This document shows positions 20,590 to 27,771 of a stretch of DNA of 27,771 bases, piece by piece. Made by a program: the position numbers and the translations under genes. The notes under the pieces are model-generated. The model saw only the letters and a program-made list of their open reading frames with translations, ran no database searches and was not told where the DNA came from. The number at the start of each line of letters is the position of its first letter. Within the stretch, counting starts at the first letter, position 1. Source of the DNA: Nemertoderma westbladi (Eukaryota > Xenacoelomorpha > Nemertodermatida > Nemertodermatidae); contig JAUCBJ010000233.1 in assembly GCA_032718475.1 (NCBI GenBank), positions 1 through 27,771 on the forward strand, written 5' to 3'.

Positions 20590-20649
20590 TTGTTTATTGG
20601 GCGAAGGTTTCCGATGGGCGATAGTTTGAAGTTTGGTGCGTACCAAAAT

Positions 20650-20800
20650 ATAGGCCCATGTGAAGTATATAACTACACTTTCTGATGATATATTGCACTT
20701 TTCAGTTTACCCCCACGTTGAGAATACCAGATTTTTACTAAAAACCAAGCCTGTTTACTGACGGGCTAGATCTAAAACCAAAACAATAAATGATTTAATA
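20650..20800 (+). repeat. Dispersed repeat, copy 2
   Basis: The plus strand here matches the minus strand of 9420-9615: GGCCCATGTGAAGTATA, a TTTACCCCC core, AATACCAG, and the end ACCAAAACAATAAA. It lies about 180 bp upstream of the SLC37A4-like start codon, so it may overlap that gene's 5' untranslated or promoter region. Confidence 0.65.
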
Positions 20801-20981
20801 TCTGCGCAGGTTACAAAAAATAAAACACTTAATATCGGGGAGATCGTAAAAAGCACAATATTAATACTGGCCAAATGAAAATACAAACTGTTCTGATGGT
20901 GAAGTAGCTTTATTAATATCTGAATATCGTCATATTCTGACTGTTGTTGATGAAATAAACTTCTGACAGTATTATTACATC

Positions 20982-22280
20982 ATGGGATCGACAGAGAATA
21001 ATTACCGTCGCCATAGACTGCTAATCTTTGTTACAATCTACTGCGGATATAGTTGTTTTTATTTTTGTAGAAAAACATTTTCCTTTGTTCTACCAAACAT
21101 CACGAAAGAGGAGCCCTTGGATAAGGATTCACTTGGTCTTATTGCGAGCAGTATGATGGTCGCTTACGCTCTCAGCAAATTTATTGCTGGTATTCTATCT
21201 GACAGCCAATCCTCCCGTCTGTTATTTGTTACTGGTCTCTCATTGGTTGGGCTAGTCAATATTGTGTTCGCACAAACAGACGGGCCCCTGATCTACGCCA
21301 GTTTGTGGTTTATTAACGGACTGGCCCAGGGTCTTGGGTGGCCCGCTTGCGGTAAACTTATAAAAATGTGGTACGCCCCCTATGAACTGGGTACCTATTG
21401 GTCTGTTCTCAGCACTTCGATGAATGTTGCCGGTACCGCAGGCCCTTTGCTGGCCTCCAGTCTGTCTGGGGTCTACGGTTGGAGGGGCACAATGTCCGGC
21501 GCTGGTTGCGTTGCTGTTGGCTTGGCCATGCTCAGCTTCTTTTTAATCAAGGATAAACCATCAGATTGCGGATACGAAGTGAGTCACATACCTAATAAGT
21601 CACCATCCTCCGACTCGGGCTCCAGTTCTTTCTCAGCCAGGGCGTTGCTATGTGACCCTTTCCTATGGAGTCTATGTGGCATATATTTCGTCGTTTATTC
21701 CGTGAAAACCGCATCTTGCGATTGGGGTCAACTCTTCCTTATAGAAGAACTAGGTCTGGAGCCGGTGGTCGCCAGCAGATTCCTAAGCGCTACAGAGTTC
21801 GGGGGTCTCTTCGGGAGTCTGGCAGGCGGGTTCCTCAGTGATAAATTGGTTGCCATGGCAGCTCCTAGTAACTACGGCAGCCCTCGGTTGCGCGTTGCGA
21901 TTGGTTGTTTGTTCGTTTGTTTGGTTTCTCTTCACACGCTGGTCTTTGTCTCACACAAGATAACCTACATCCCGTTATTGCTTCTTATATCCGGTGCAAT
22001 CGGATTCACAACAAACGCCTCTATATGTATCCTTGGGATTCTAGGAACAGAATGTTCCCCACCAAACATTAGTGGTTCCATTAACGCAATAATTGTCCTC
22101 GCGGCTAACTGTGGTGGATTTATGGCAGGTCTTCCTGTGGCCATGGTTGCGAAGTACCATGGTTGGACTTGGGCATTCTTTGTTCTAGAATTAGCTATCT
22201 TGGTGACCATTCCTATAGCTATCTTGGCCAACACATTGGACAATCGTATTGGACAGTCAGTCAAGGCTAAACAGAGTTAG
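20982..22280 (+). CDS. SLC37A4: Glucose-6-phosphate/phosphate antiporter of the ER (SLC37A4-like), single exon
   Basis: A 432-residue major facilitator protein, close to the roughly 429 residues of vertebrate SLC37A4 and alignable end to end. The family exchanges cytosolic glucose-6-phosphate for phosphate across the ER membrane, supplying glucose-6-phosphatase. Diagnostic stretches: CRKTFSF near the N-terminus (R30 corresponds to the essential Arg28 of the human protein), NGLAQGLGWPACGK, STSMN, DWGQLFLIEE, SNYGSPR and a late GGFMAGLP. About twelve hydrophobic segments are visible, with a hydrophilic loop rich in Ser near 203-216. The C-terminus KAKQS is a KXKXX-type ER-retrieval signal. The ATG has A at -3 and G at +4, and an in-frame TGA at 20964-20966 rules out upstream extension. 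No intron interrupts the frame, and its GC content is clearly above the flanks. Confidence 0.92.
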   Translation: MGSTENNYRRHRLLIFVTIYCGYSCFYFCRKTFSFVLPNITKEEPLDKDSLGLIASSMMVAYALSKFIAGILSDSQSSRLLFVTGLSLVGLVNIVFAQTDGPLIYASLWFINGLAQGLGWPACGKLIKMWYAPYELGTYWSVLSTSMNVAGTAGPLLASSLSGVYGWRGTMSGAGCVAVGLAMLSFFLIKDKPSDCGYEVSHIPNKSPSSDSGSSSFSARALLCDPFLWSLCGIYFVVYSVKTASCDWGQLFLIEELGLEPVVASRFLSATEFGGLFGSLAGGFLSDKLVAMAAPSNYGSPRLRVAIGCLFVCLVSLHTLVFVSHKITYIPLLLLISGAIGFTTNASICILGILGTECSPPNISGSINAIIVLAANCGGFMAGLPVAMVAKYHGWTWAFFVLELAILVTIPIAILANTLDNRIGQSVKAKQS

Positions 22281-22281
22281 T

Positions 22282-22969
22282 CTGTTTGAATTGAGTTCAC
22301 AATGTTTAACCCACAGTTTGAGTTGAGTTTGCAATGTTTAACCCACAGTTTGAGTTGAGTTTGCAATGTTTAACCCACAGTTTGAGTTGAGTTTGCAATG
22401 TTTAACCCACAGTTTGAGTTGAGTTTGCAATGTTTAACCCACAGTTTGAGTTGAGTTTGCAATGTTTAACCCACAGTTTGAGTTGAGTTTGCAATGTTTA
22501 ACCCACAGTTTGAGTTGAGTTTGCAATGTTTAACCCACAGTTTGAGTTGAGTTTGCAATGTTTAACCCACAGTTTGAGTTGAGTTTGCAATGTTTAACCC
22601 ACAGTTTGAGTTGAGTTTGCAATGTTTAAAACACAGTTTGAGTTGAGTTTGCAATGTTTAACCCACAGTTTGAGTTGAGTTTGCAATGTTTAACCCACAG
22701 TTTGAGTTGAGTTTGCAATGTTTAACCCACAGTTTGAGTTGAGTTTGCAATGTTTAACCCACAGTTTGAGTTGAGTTTGCAATGTTTAACCCACAGTTTG
22801 AGTTGAGTTTGCAATGTTTAACCCACAGTTTGAGTTGAGTTTGCAATGTTTAAAACACAGTTTGAGTTGAGTTTGCAATGTTTAACCCACAGTTTGAGTT
22901 GAGTTTGCAATGTTTAAAACACAGTTTGAGTTGAGTTTGCAATGTTTACCCCACAGTTTGAGTTGAGTT
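22282..22969 (+). repeat. 32-bp minisatellite after the SLC37A4-like stop codon, main block
   Basis: About 21 head-to-tail units containing TTGAGTTGAGTTTGCAATG followed by TTTAACCCACAG. The first unit is diverged (GAATTGAGTTCACAATG) and begins within two bases of the stop codon, so the array probably lies in the 3' untranslated region. Rare variants carry AAAACACAG (near 22628, 22852 and 22917) or ACCCCACAG (near 22948). The array resumes at 23676 beyond the LINE B insertion. Confidence 0.95.
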
Positions 22970-23632
22970 ATTCTGACAGTTAACTTTGAAAGTCCTCAGC
23001 AAGTCCCTGATCGGATGAGCATAAGCTCAAAAGATGGTATGCTTCAGCATGTGGACGACTTCTGGTACCTGGGATCATGGATCCGGAAGTCAGGTGAGGA
23101 CCTTCGAATACGTAAGGGAAAGGCATGGGCAGCCTTGAATAGGCTTTCCAGGATTTGGAAGTCACCGAGAATTAATCGGAAACTTAAGGTCCGATTATTT
23201 TGAGCAGCAGTAGTTCCAGTACTCCTCTACGGGAGTACATGCTGGGCTCTAACTGCTGAGGACACCAAATCTCTGGATGGCACATTCACAAGAATGCTAC
23301 GCCGGGTTCATTGTGTCAAGTACAATGCACACATCTCCAACCAGACACTATATAACATTGGAGGTGTCTCATTGGTTCCCTCAAGCTTGACACTAGAACA
23401 AAATCGCCCCCGCTTTGCAGGACATTGCTTTCGCCGTGAGGACCAGCCAGTGCATAATCTTGTACTTTGGCAGCCTCATGGAGTGAATAAGCATGGTGGA
23501 CAGCCCAGGACTTTCTTGAGACGCATCTTAAAGGACACTGGCCTTAAAGATGCGGATGATCTAGCAAATGTCATGGGTGATAGGGAGTTGTGGCGGTGCA
23601 ATTTTGTTGACAAACCGGCACAGCATTCTTAA
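22970..23632 (+). pseudogene. LINE B remnant of the RT C-terminal domain, one nonsense codon
   Basis: The frame is collinear with LINE C from its ILTVNFE region to the stop at 23632. It is interrupted only by an in-frame TGA at 23201-23203, where LINE C has AGA. The catalytic RT core was never included because of 5' truncation, so the fragment was inactive on arrival. Confidence 0.9.
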
Positions 23633-23675
23633 AAATACAGCTGCAATGCAGCATGCCGATCCTAGTAGTAGTAGT
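22970..23675 (+). mobile_element. LINE B: 5'-truncated copy inserted in the minisatellite
   Basis: Nearly identical to the last 700 bp of LINE C, ending in the same hairpin and a short TAG-triplet tail. Array sequence flanks both sides: the left flank ends TTGAGTTGAGTT and the right flank begins with the same 12 bases. That is either the target duplication or simply the array period. The insertion therefore happened after the array formed. Confidence 0.93.
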
Positions 23676-23745
23676 TGAGTTGAGTTTGCAATGTTTAACC
23701 CACAGTTTGAGTTGAGTTTGCAATGTTTAACCCACAATTTGAGTT
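23676..23745 (+). repeat. 32-bp minisatellite, continuation after LINE B
   Basis: Two more units of the 32-bp repeat follow the LINE tail, the last ending ACCCACAATTTGAG before unique DNA. Confidence 0.9.
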
Positions 23746-25073
23746 GATATGTATTGATTTTACATATAAACTCTGATCGGTGTAGAATTCGGTCACTTTT
23801 ACGAAAAGCCCCTTAAGTTGGGATCAATCCAGTTGGGCATCAGGGCAATATTTACTAATCTCAACTTCCACAAGGTATAACGCAATATCTCCTGGGGAAG
23901 TAATTCGAAATGCACATTTTAATTGTAGATTTTAACTACCAATTAATTAGTAATTAACTGCTGCATGGTTGACATTTTTTTATATTTTACAATAATTTAA
24001 ATTATATATATATACGTTGTAAGTTAAAGTTATGTTGAGCCAAGGTGTTTTATTTTAGTTAATTTATTGTTTATCATTGAGTGGTGCAACTTGATGTTAC
24101 AGTTTAATGCGCTAATTGGTTTATTTTTTGTATTAACGTATATAATGTAATGTTTTTATATAAACTAATAATTTTACATGTAGGTTATATATTTATGGGT
24201 ACTGTTTATTGATTATTAGATTGATTAGTAGTATTGTTGGGATATCGTGCACACCAAGTCTGTTTACCTCATCATACAGTGTTTAGTCGGTCCAAATAGG
24301 CATTGACCTGTATGAAAACTATAGTTCAACAAGTTTACTGAGTCATTGGTGAGATATTGCGATTCAATTACATTGAGTCAGACTGACTCATAACTATAGA
24401 TGGACATGGTCGCACTAAACTTTAGGCGAAAACTCACTTATTGTTCGTCCCACATTATAGAACACCAGAAATATAATTACCAAAAGCGTAATCTTATAAT
24501 AATTGTGGTGTCATTGTAGTTTTACAATATTTCCCTAGCAAAAATTGTATACAAGATGTCATACAGTTAGTGAAAGTAAATTTACATCGTGTTATTATGT
24601 GCTTATAATTGGTACGCTTTTATGTGCTGTAGTGTAGATGTGTTTAATTAATTGTGGCAAACGGTGGAGTTAATTATAAATATTGTTATGTAAAGAGTGA
24701 CTTTATTTCACTAGTAAAGTAAAGTTTATTTATTAATTGCGATAAAACATTCGCATTGAAGTAATGTTGCAATTATTTAAGATTACAATACACTTTGAAC
24801 TAAATAAAAAAAAAGCATGTAGATCATACGATGTAAAAATAATAAAATAGATAGAAATATAATATATAATATAATAATATAAAATGGAAATAAATAGAAA
24901 TAAAATAAAATATTAACGAACCTGCCTGTATAGGAGCGGGGTGAGTATTTTGTCAAAACTTTTTGTCTCATATATCTATGTATGTATGTATGCAACCATC
25001 TGCCATATATCAGCAGTTACGAAAAGCAACTATCAGCAGCTGCTTCTAAATCAGCAGCTGCGAAACTTCGCAT
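23746..25073. other. Non-coding AT-rich region
   Basis: No convincing gene. It contains TA runs near 24004, a TATG run near 24975-24990, an AP-1-type site cluster at 24339-24390, and three copies of ATCAGCAG(C/T)T near 25009, 25032 and 25050. I see no clear polyadenylation signal for the upstream SLC37A4-like gene. Confidence 0.5.
24339..24390. promoter_or_regulatory. Cluster of three AP-1-type (TGAGTCA) sites
   Basis: TGAGTCA at 24339-24345, then TGAGTCA at 24374-24380 and its reverse complement TGACTCA at 24384-24390. The last two form a 17-bp near-perfect palindrome, TGAGTCAGACTGACTCA. Each is an exact match to the Jun/Fos TRE consensus. Function is inferred only from motif density; no adjacent gene start is visible. 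Confidence 0.4.
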
Positions 25074-25512
25074 AGTTATAAAGGTCGTCAGTCTGCGTTT
25101 AGGAAAAATATTTTATGACTAACCAGGACGAGCGCAAAGAGGCTTATAATGAAGACGAGTAATGCATTAACTATATTCTCATATAAACCACCTGGCTTCA
25201 CATATTGAACGCATCCCTAGTTATTATTATTATAAAGATCGCCAGGGTGCGTTTAAGAAATATATTTAAATACAAAACAGGACGAGCGCAACGAGGCTTA
25301 TAATGACGACGAGTACTGCGTTTATTATATTCCTATATACCACCCTTCTTCGCATATTGAACGCATCGATAGTTATAAAGGTCGCTAGTCTGCGTTTAGG
25401 AATATATTTAAATACAAAACAGGACGAGAACAACGAGGCTTATAATGAAGACGAGTACTGTGTTGACTGTTTACTCCTATAAACCAGCTGTCTTCGCATA
25501 TTGAACGTGCGA
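25074..25512 (+). repeat. Three tandem copies of a roughly 150-bp repeat
   Basis: Copies begin AGTTATAAAGGTCG (25074), a diverged version (25219) and AGTTATAAAGGTCGC (25371); the inner reference points are 154 and 142 bp apart. Each has TGCGTTTA near its start, AGGACGAGCGCAA(C)GAGGC and TTATAATGA(A/C)GACGAG in the middle, and CGCATATTGAACG at its end. The start and end pair as an inverted repeat (TGCGTT...AACGCA). It could be a minisatellite, a MITE in tandem, or a structured-RNA repeat; I recognise no family. Confidence 0.75.
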
Positions 25513-25547
25513 TTGGAACTAAGTTCGTGCTACCCTTCCGTGGGTGG

Positions 25548-25633
25548 TAGATGTCGCGGTTTTGTATTGGTGATGGGAAGGGTGGGGGGGGGGGGGGGGG
25601 GGGGTGGTTCGTTTCATTCGTTTCTAGTAAAAC
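25548..25633. repeat. Long target-site duplication of LINE C, left copy (86 bp)
   Basis: Runs from TAGATGTCGCGG, through a G21 tract (25584-25604), to TTTCTAGTAAAAC. It recurs immediately after the LINE C tail at 27611-27691 with a G16 tract. Apart from the G-run length I find no difference. Confidence 0.85.
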
Positions 25634-27565
25634 AGAAAGTGCCGAAATGACCTTCATAAGGCGCAGAAAGAGTCCCGGCTCAAACAGACTACAGCAGCCA
25701 AGAAGGCAGTTAAGGCTGCATCTAGGTCCCTGAACAGGCAGTACTCTGCTAATCTACAGGAGCTAATAAACCAACAGGTTGATGCCATCAATGATGCTGA
25801 CGACAGCAGGCAATCGTCCCAGGCATGGAAATCGATCAATCTGCTTACTGGGCGGAAAAGCCAACCAACCACCAAGGTTAAGGCTGAATCACCAGCCGAT
25901 CGCCTCAATGGTTGGAAAGCCCACTTTGAAAAGCTCCTCAATAATGACAGGGTATTGCCTGATAACTTTATAGAAGTAAAAGTGTCTGAGTCTGTACTCC
26001 CAGATATTCCCATTGGCGATATCTCCTTTGCAGAAGTGAAGGCTGCTGCAAAGAGCATTAAGACCAATCGTGCCAGTGGAGTAGATGGTGTTCCCCCTGA
26101 GGTCTTTAAAATACCTGAGTGTTTAAAGCTCATCTATCCCATCATAGTAGACATGTACCGAACAACAAGAGTCCCACAAGAAATGAAAACAAATAAGTTG
26201 GTGCCAGTTCCCAAGATGGGCAACCTAACACTCTATGGTTCTTTTCGGGGAATCTCATTGATCTCGATTGCTGCAAAGCTATACAATAGGATTCTATTAA
26301 ATCGCATCAGGGATCCCATTGAGAGACTGCTCCGTGGAAATCAGAATGGGTTCCGTAAAGGTCGTGGGACCATGGAGCCCATTTTGGCACTTAGAAGGAT
26401 AATTGAAGAGTTATCAAAAAAGAAAGACAGGCATCTGGCTGTTATCTTTGTTGACTTCTTCAAGGCCTTTGATTCAGTCTCTCGCTCACGTATGTTCAGC
26501 ATACTTTCATTATATGGAATTCCTGATGAAATTATTGCAGCAATCAGATCAGTATACGATGGTTCGACAACATTTGTGTCTACTGTTGACGGTGACACAG
26601 AACCATTTGAAGTGTTATGGGGCGTCCTCCAAGGAGACACACTTGCACCATTCTTGTACATTATTGTGGTTGACTATGTTCTACGCATGTCCTTAGATCA
26701 TTATAATGATGATGGGGTGATGATAACTCCACCTACTGGCTCCAGAAGTCGAGGAAATCCTGCCAAGTACCTAACTGATCTAGACTTTGCTGATGACTTA
26801 GGAGTACTCTCAGAATCATTAGAGGGAGCCCAACGGCTCCTCAGCTCATTAGAACATGCTGCTTCTAGTGTTGGTCTTTTTATTAACTCCAGAAAGACCA
26901 AAATTCTGACAGTCAACTTTGAAAGTCCTCAGCAAGTCTCTGATCGGATGAGCATAAGCTCAAAGGATGGTATGCTTGAGCATGTGGACGACTTCTGTTA
27001 CCTGGGATCATGGATCCGGAAGTCAGGTGAGGACCTTCGAATACGTAAGGGAAAGGCATGGGCAGCCTTGAATAGGCTTTCCAGGATTTGGAAGTCACCG
27101 AGAATTAATCGGAACCTTAAGGTCCGATTATTTAGAGCAGCAGTAGTTCCAGTACTCCTCTACGGGAGTCCATGCTGGGCTCTAACTGCTGAGGACACCA
27201 AATCTCTGGATGGCACATTCACAAGAATGCTACGCCGGGTTCATTGTGTCAAGTACAATGCACACATCTCCAACCAGACACTATATAACATTGGAGGTGT
27301 CTCATTGGTTCCCCCAAGCTTGACACTAGAACAAAATCGCCTCCGCTTTGCAGGACATTGCTTTCGCCGTGAGGACCAGCCAGTGCATAATCTTGTACTT
27401 TGGCAGCCTCATGGAGTGAATAAGCATGGTGGACAGCCCATGACTTTCTTGAGACGCATCTTAAAGGACACTGGCCTTAAAGATGCGGATGATCTAGCAA
27501 ATGTCATGGGTGATAGGGAGTTGTGGCGGTGCAATTTTGTTGACAAGCCGGCACAGCATTCTTAA
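25634..27565 (+). CDS. LINE C reverse transcriptase and C-terminal domain, open but lacking a start
   Basis: The frame is open for about 643 codons from the truncation point to TAA at 27563-27565, with an in-frame TAA just upstream in the target DNA. Features in order: a Lys/Arg-rich linker; the RT N-terminus (NRASGVDGVPPEVF); FRKGRGT; VIFVDFFKAFDS with the first catalytic Asp; GVLQGDTLAPF; LDFADDLG with the catalytic Asp pair; then the C-terminal domain with CWAL, RMLRRVHC and GDRELWRCNF. The enzyme copies the element RNA at a nicked target. There is no endonuclease and no natural start codon, so this copy cannot be autonomous, although every RT motif that I can check is present. Confidence 0.85.
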   Translation, partial: RKCRNDLHKAQKESRLKQTTAAKKAVKAASRSLNRQYSANLQELINQQVDAINDADDSRQSSQAWKSINLLTGRKSQPTTKVKAESPADRLNGWKAHFEKLLNNDRVLPDNFIEVKVSESVLPDIPIGDISFAEVKAAAKSIKTNRASGVDGVPPEVFKIPECLKLIYPIIVDMYRTTRVPQEMKTNKLVPVPKMGNLTLYGSFRGISLISIAAKLYNRILLNRIRDPIERLLRGNQNGFRKGRGTMEPILALRRIIEELSKKKDRHLAVIFVDFFKAFDSVSRSRMFSILSLYGIPDEIIAAIRSVYDGSTTFVSTVDGDTEPFEVLWGVLQGDTLAPFLYIIVVDYVLRMSLDHYNDDGVMITPPTGSRSRGNPAKYLTDLDFADDLGVLSESLEGAQRLLSSLEHAASSVGLFINSRKTKILTVNFESPQQVSDRMSISSKDGMLEHVDDFCYLGSWIRKSGEDLRIRKGKAWAALNRLSRIWKSPRINRNLKVRLFRAAVVPVLLYGSPCWALTAEDTKSLDGTFTRMLRRVHCVKYNAHISNQTLYNIGGVSLVPPSLTLEQNRLRFAGHCFRREDQPVHNLVLWQPHGVNKHGGQPMTFLRRILKDTGLKDADDLANVMGDRELWRCNFVDKPAQHS

Positions 27566-27610
27566 AAATGCAGCTGCAATGCAGCATGCCGATCCTAGTA
27601 GTAGTAGTAG
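25634..27610 (+). mobile_element. LINE C: 5'-truncated, RT frame intact
   Basis: About 1.98 kb, collinear with the 3' half of LINE A and ending in the same hairpin region and a TAG-triplet tail near 27595-27610. The 5' junction lies just after TTTCTAGTAAAAC, where LINE A continues into endonuclease sequence, so the endonuclease is missing. The 5' end shares CAGAA with the target, consistent with microhomology at the truncation. The flanking duplication of 81-86 bp confirms insertion. Confidence 0.93.
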
Positions 27611-27691
27611 TAGATGTCGCGGTTTTGTATTGGTGATGGGAAGGGTGGGGGGGGGGGGGGGGTGGTTCGTTTCATTCGTTTCTAGTAAAAC
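27611..27691. repeat. Long target-site duplication of LINE C, right copy (81 bp)
   Basis: Same sequence as 25548-25633 but with a G16 tract (27647-27662). The five-base difference in total length is entirely the G-run. Confidence 0.85.
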
Positions 27692-27771
27692 CAGGCAGTA
27701 GATATTATTACCATTATACATGTAAGTTATTGTTGTTATAACACTAAGGTGCCGTAGAGTGGTAAATTAAT
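27692..27771. other. Non-coding end of window
   Basis: Eighty bases of unique AT-rich sequence. Joined to the left copy of the duplication, it represents the empty pre-insertion site. Confidence 0.5.

Larger units (their letters stand above)
20423..20609. repeat. 187-bp inverted-repeat structure with internal tandem motif
   Basis: AACCTTCACCCAATAA at 20423-20438 is mirrored by TTATTGGGCGAAGGTT at 20594-20609 (15 of 16 positions pair), with weaker GGGCG symmetry outside. Between them lie two tandem copies of the dispersed motif (20466-20522 and 20533-20589, period 67 bp), each ending in AACCAAAACAATAA. It may be a small MITE or the end of a larger element. Confidence 0.55.

Noticed and set aside
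22282-22969. CRISPR-like direct repeats of 32 bp
   Set aside because: There are no spacers between repeats; it is a simple minisatellite.

Overview
This looks like an AT-rich, repeat-dense nuclear segment from a metazoan, most likely an invertebrate. The signs are a Ty3/gypsy LTR retrotransposon, APE-type non-LTR retrotransposons, minisatellites, and one animal-type SLC37A4 (glucose-6-phosphate transporter) gene. I saw no bacterial operon structure, Shine-Dalgarno layout, CRISPR array or rRNA. I cannot name the species.

Layout. 1-7850: a nearly complete Ty3/gypsy element. Its LTRs look identical and it carries one unbroken 1990-codon gag-pol frame. 7851-9018: a minisatellite of about 47 units of 25 bp that starts exactly where the 3' LTR ends, so the element probably sits inside or at the edge of this array. 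9019-12569: non-coding DNA with one copy of a dispersed repeat. 12581-16343: a full-length but decayed APE/RT LINE on the minus strand ('LINE A'), bounded by an 11-bp target duplication and ending in a TAG-triplet tail. 16355-20981: non-coding DNA with a MITE-like inverted-repeat element, a C19 tract, a tRNA-like SINE promoter candidate, a 26-bp perfect palindrome, copies of a short dispersed motif, and an inverted second copy of the 9.4-kb repeat.

20982-22280: the only convincing host gene, a single-exon SLC37A4-like ER glucose-6-phosphate/phosphate antiporter. A 32-bp minisatellite begins directly after its stop codon (22282-23745) and is split by a 5'-truncated LINE copy ('LINE B', 22970-23675). 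23746-25073 is AT-rich and non-coding, with a compact cluster of three AP-1-type sites. 25074-25512 holds three copies of a roughly 150-bp repeat. 25634-27610 is a third, 5'-truncated LINE copy ('LINE C') whose reverse-transcriptase frame is intact. It is flanked by an unusually long direct duplication of 81-86 bp, whose two copies differ only in the length of an internal G-run.

The three LINE copies share the same 3' end and tail and form a natural series: full-length decayed, short with one nonsense codon, and truncated but open. I found no convincing new defence or enzymatic system. The strongest unusual signals are the long target duplication around LINE C, the apparently very young LTR element with a non-standard protease motif and an N-terminal coiled-coil extension, and the intronless SLC37A4 gene with a transposon-split minisatellite in its 3' flank.
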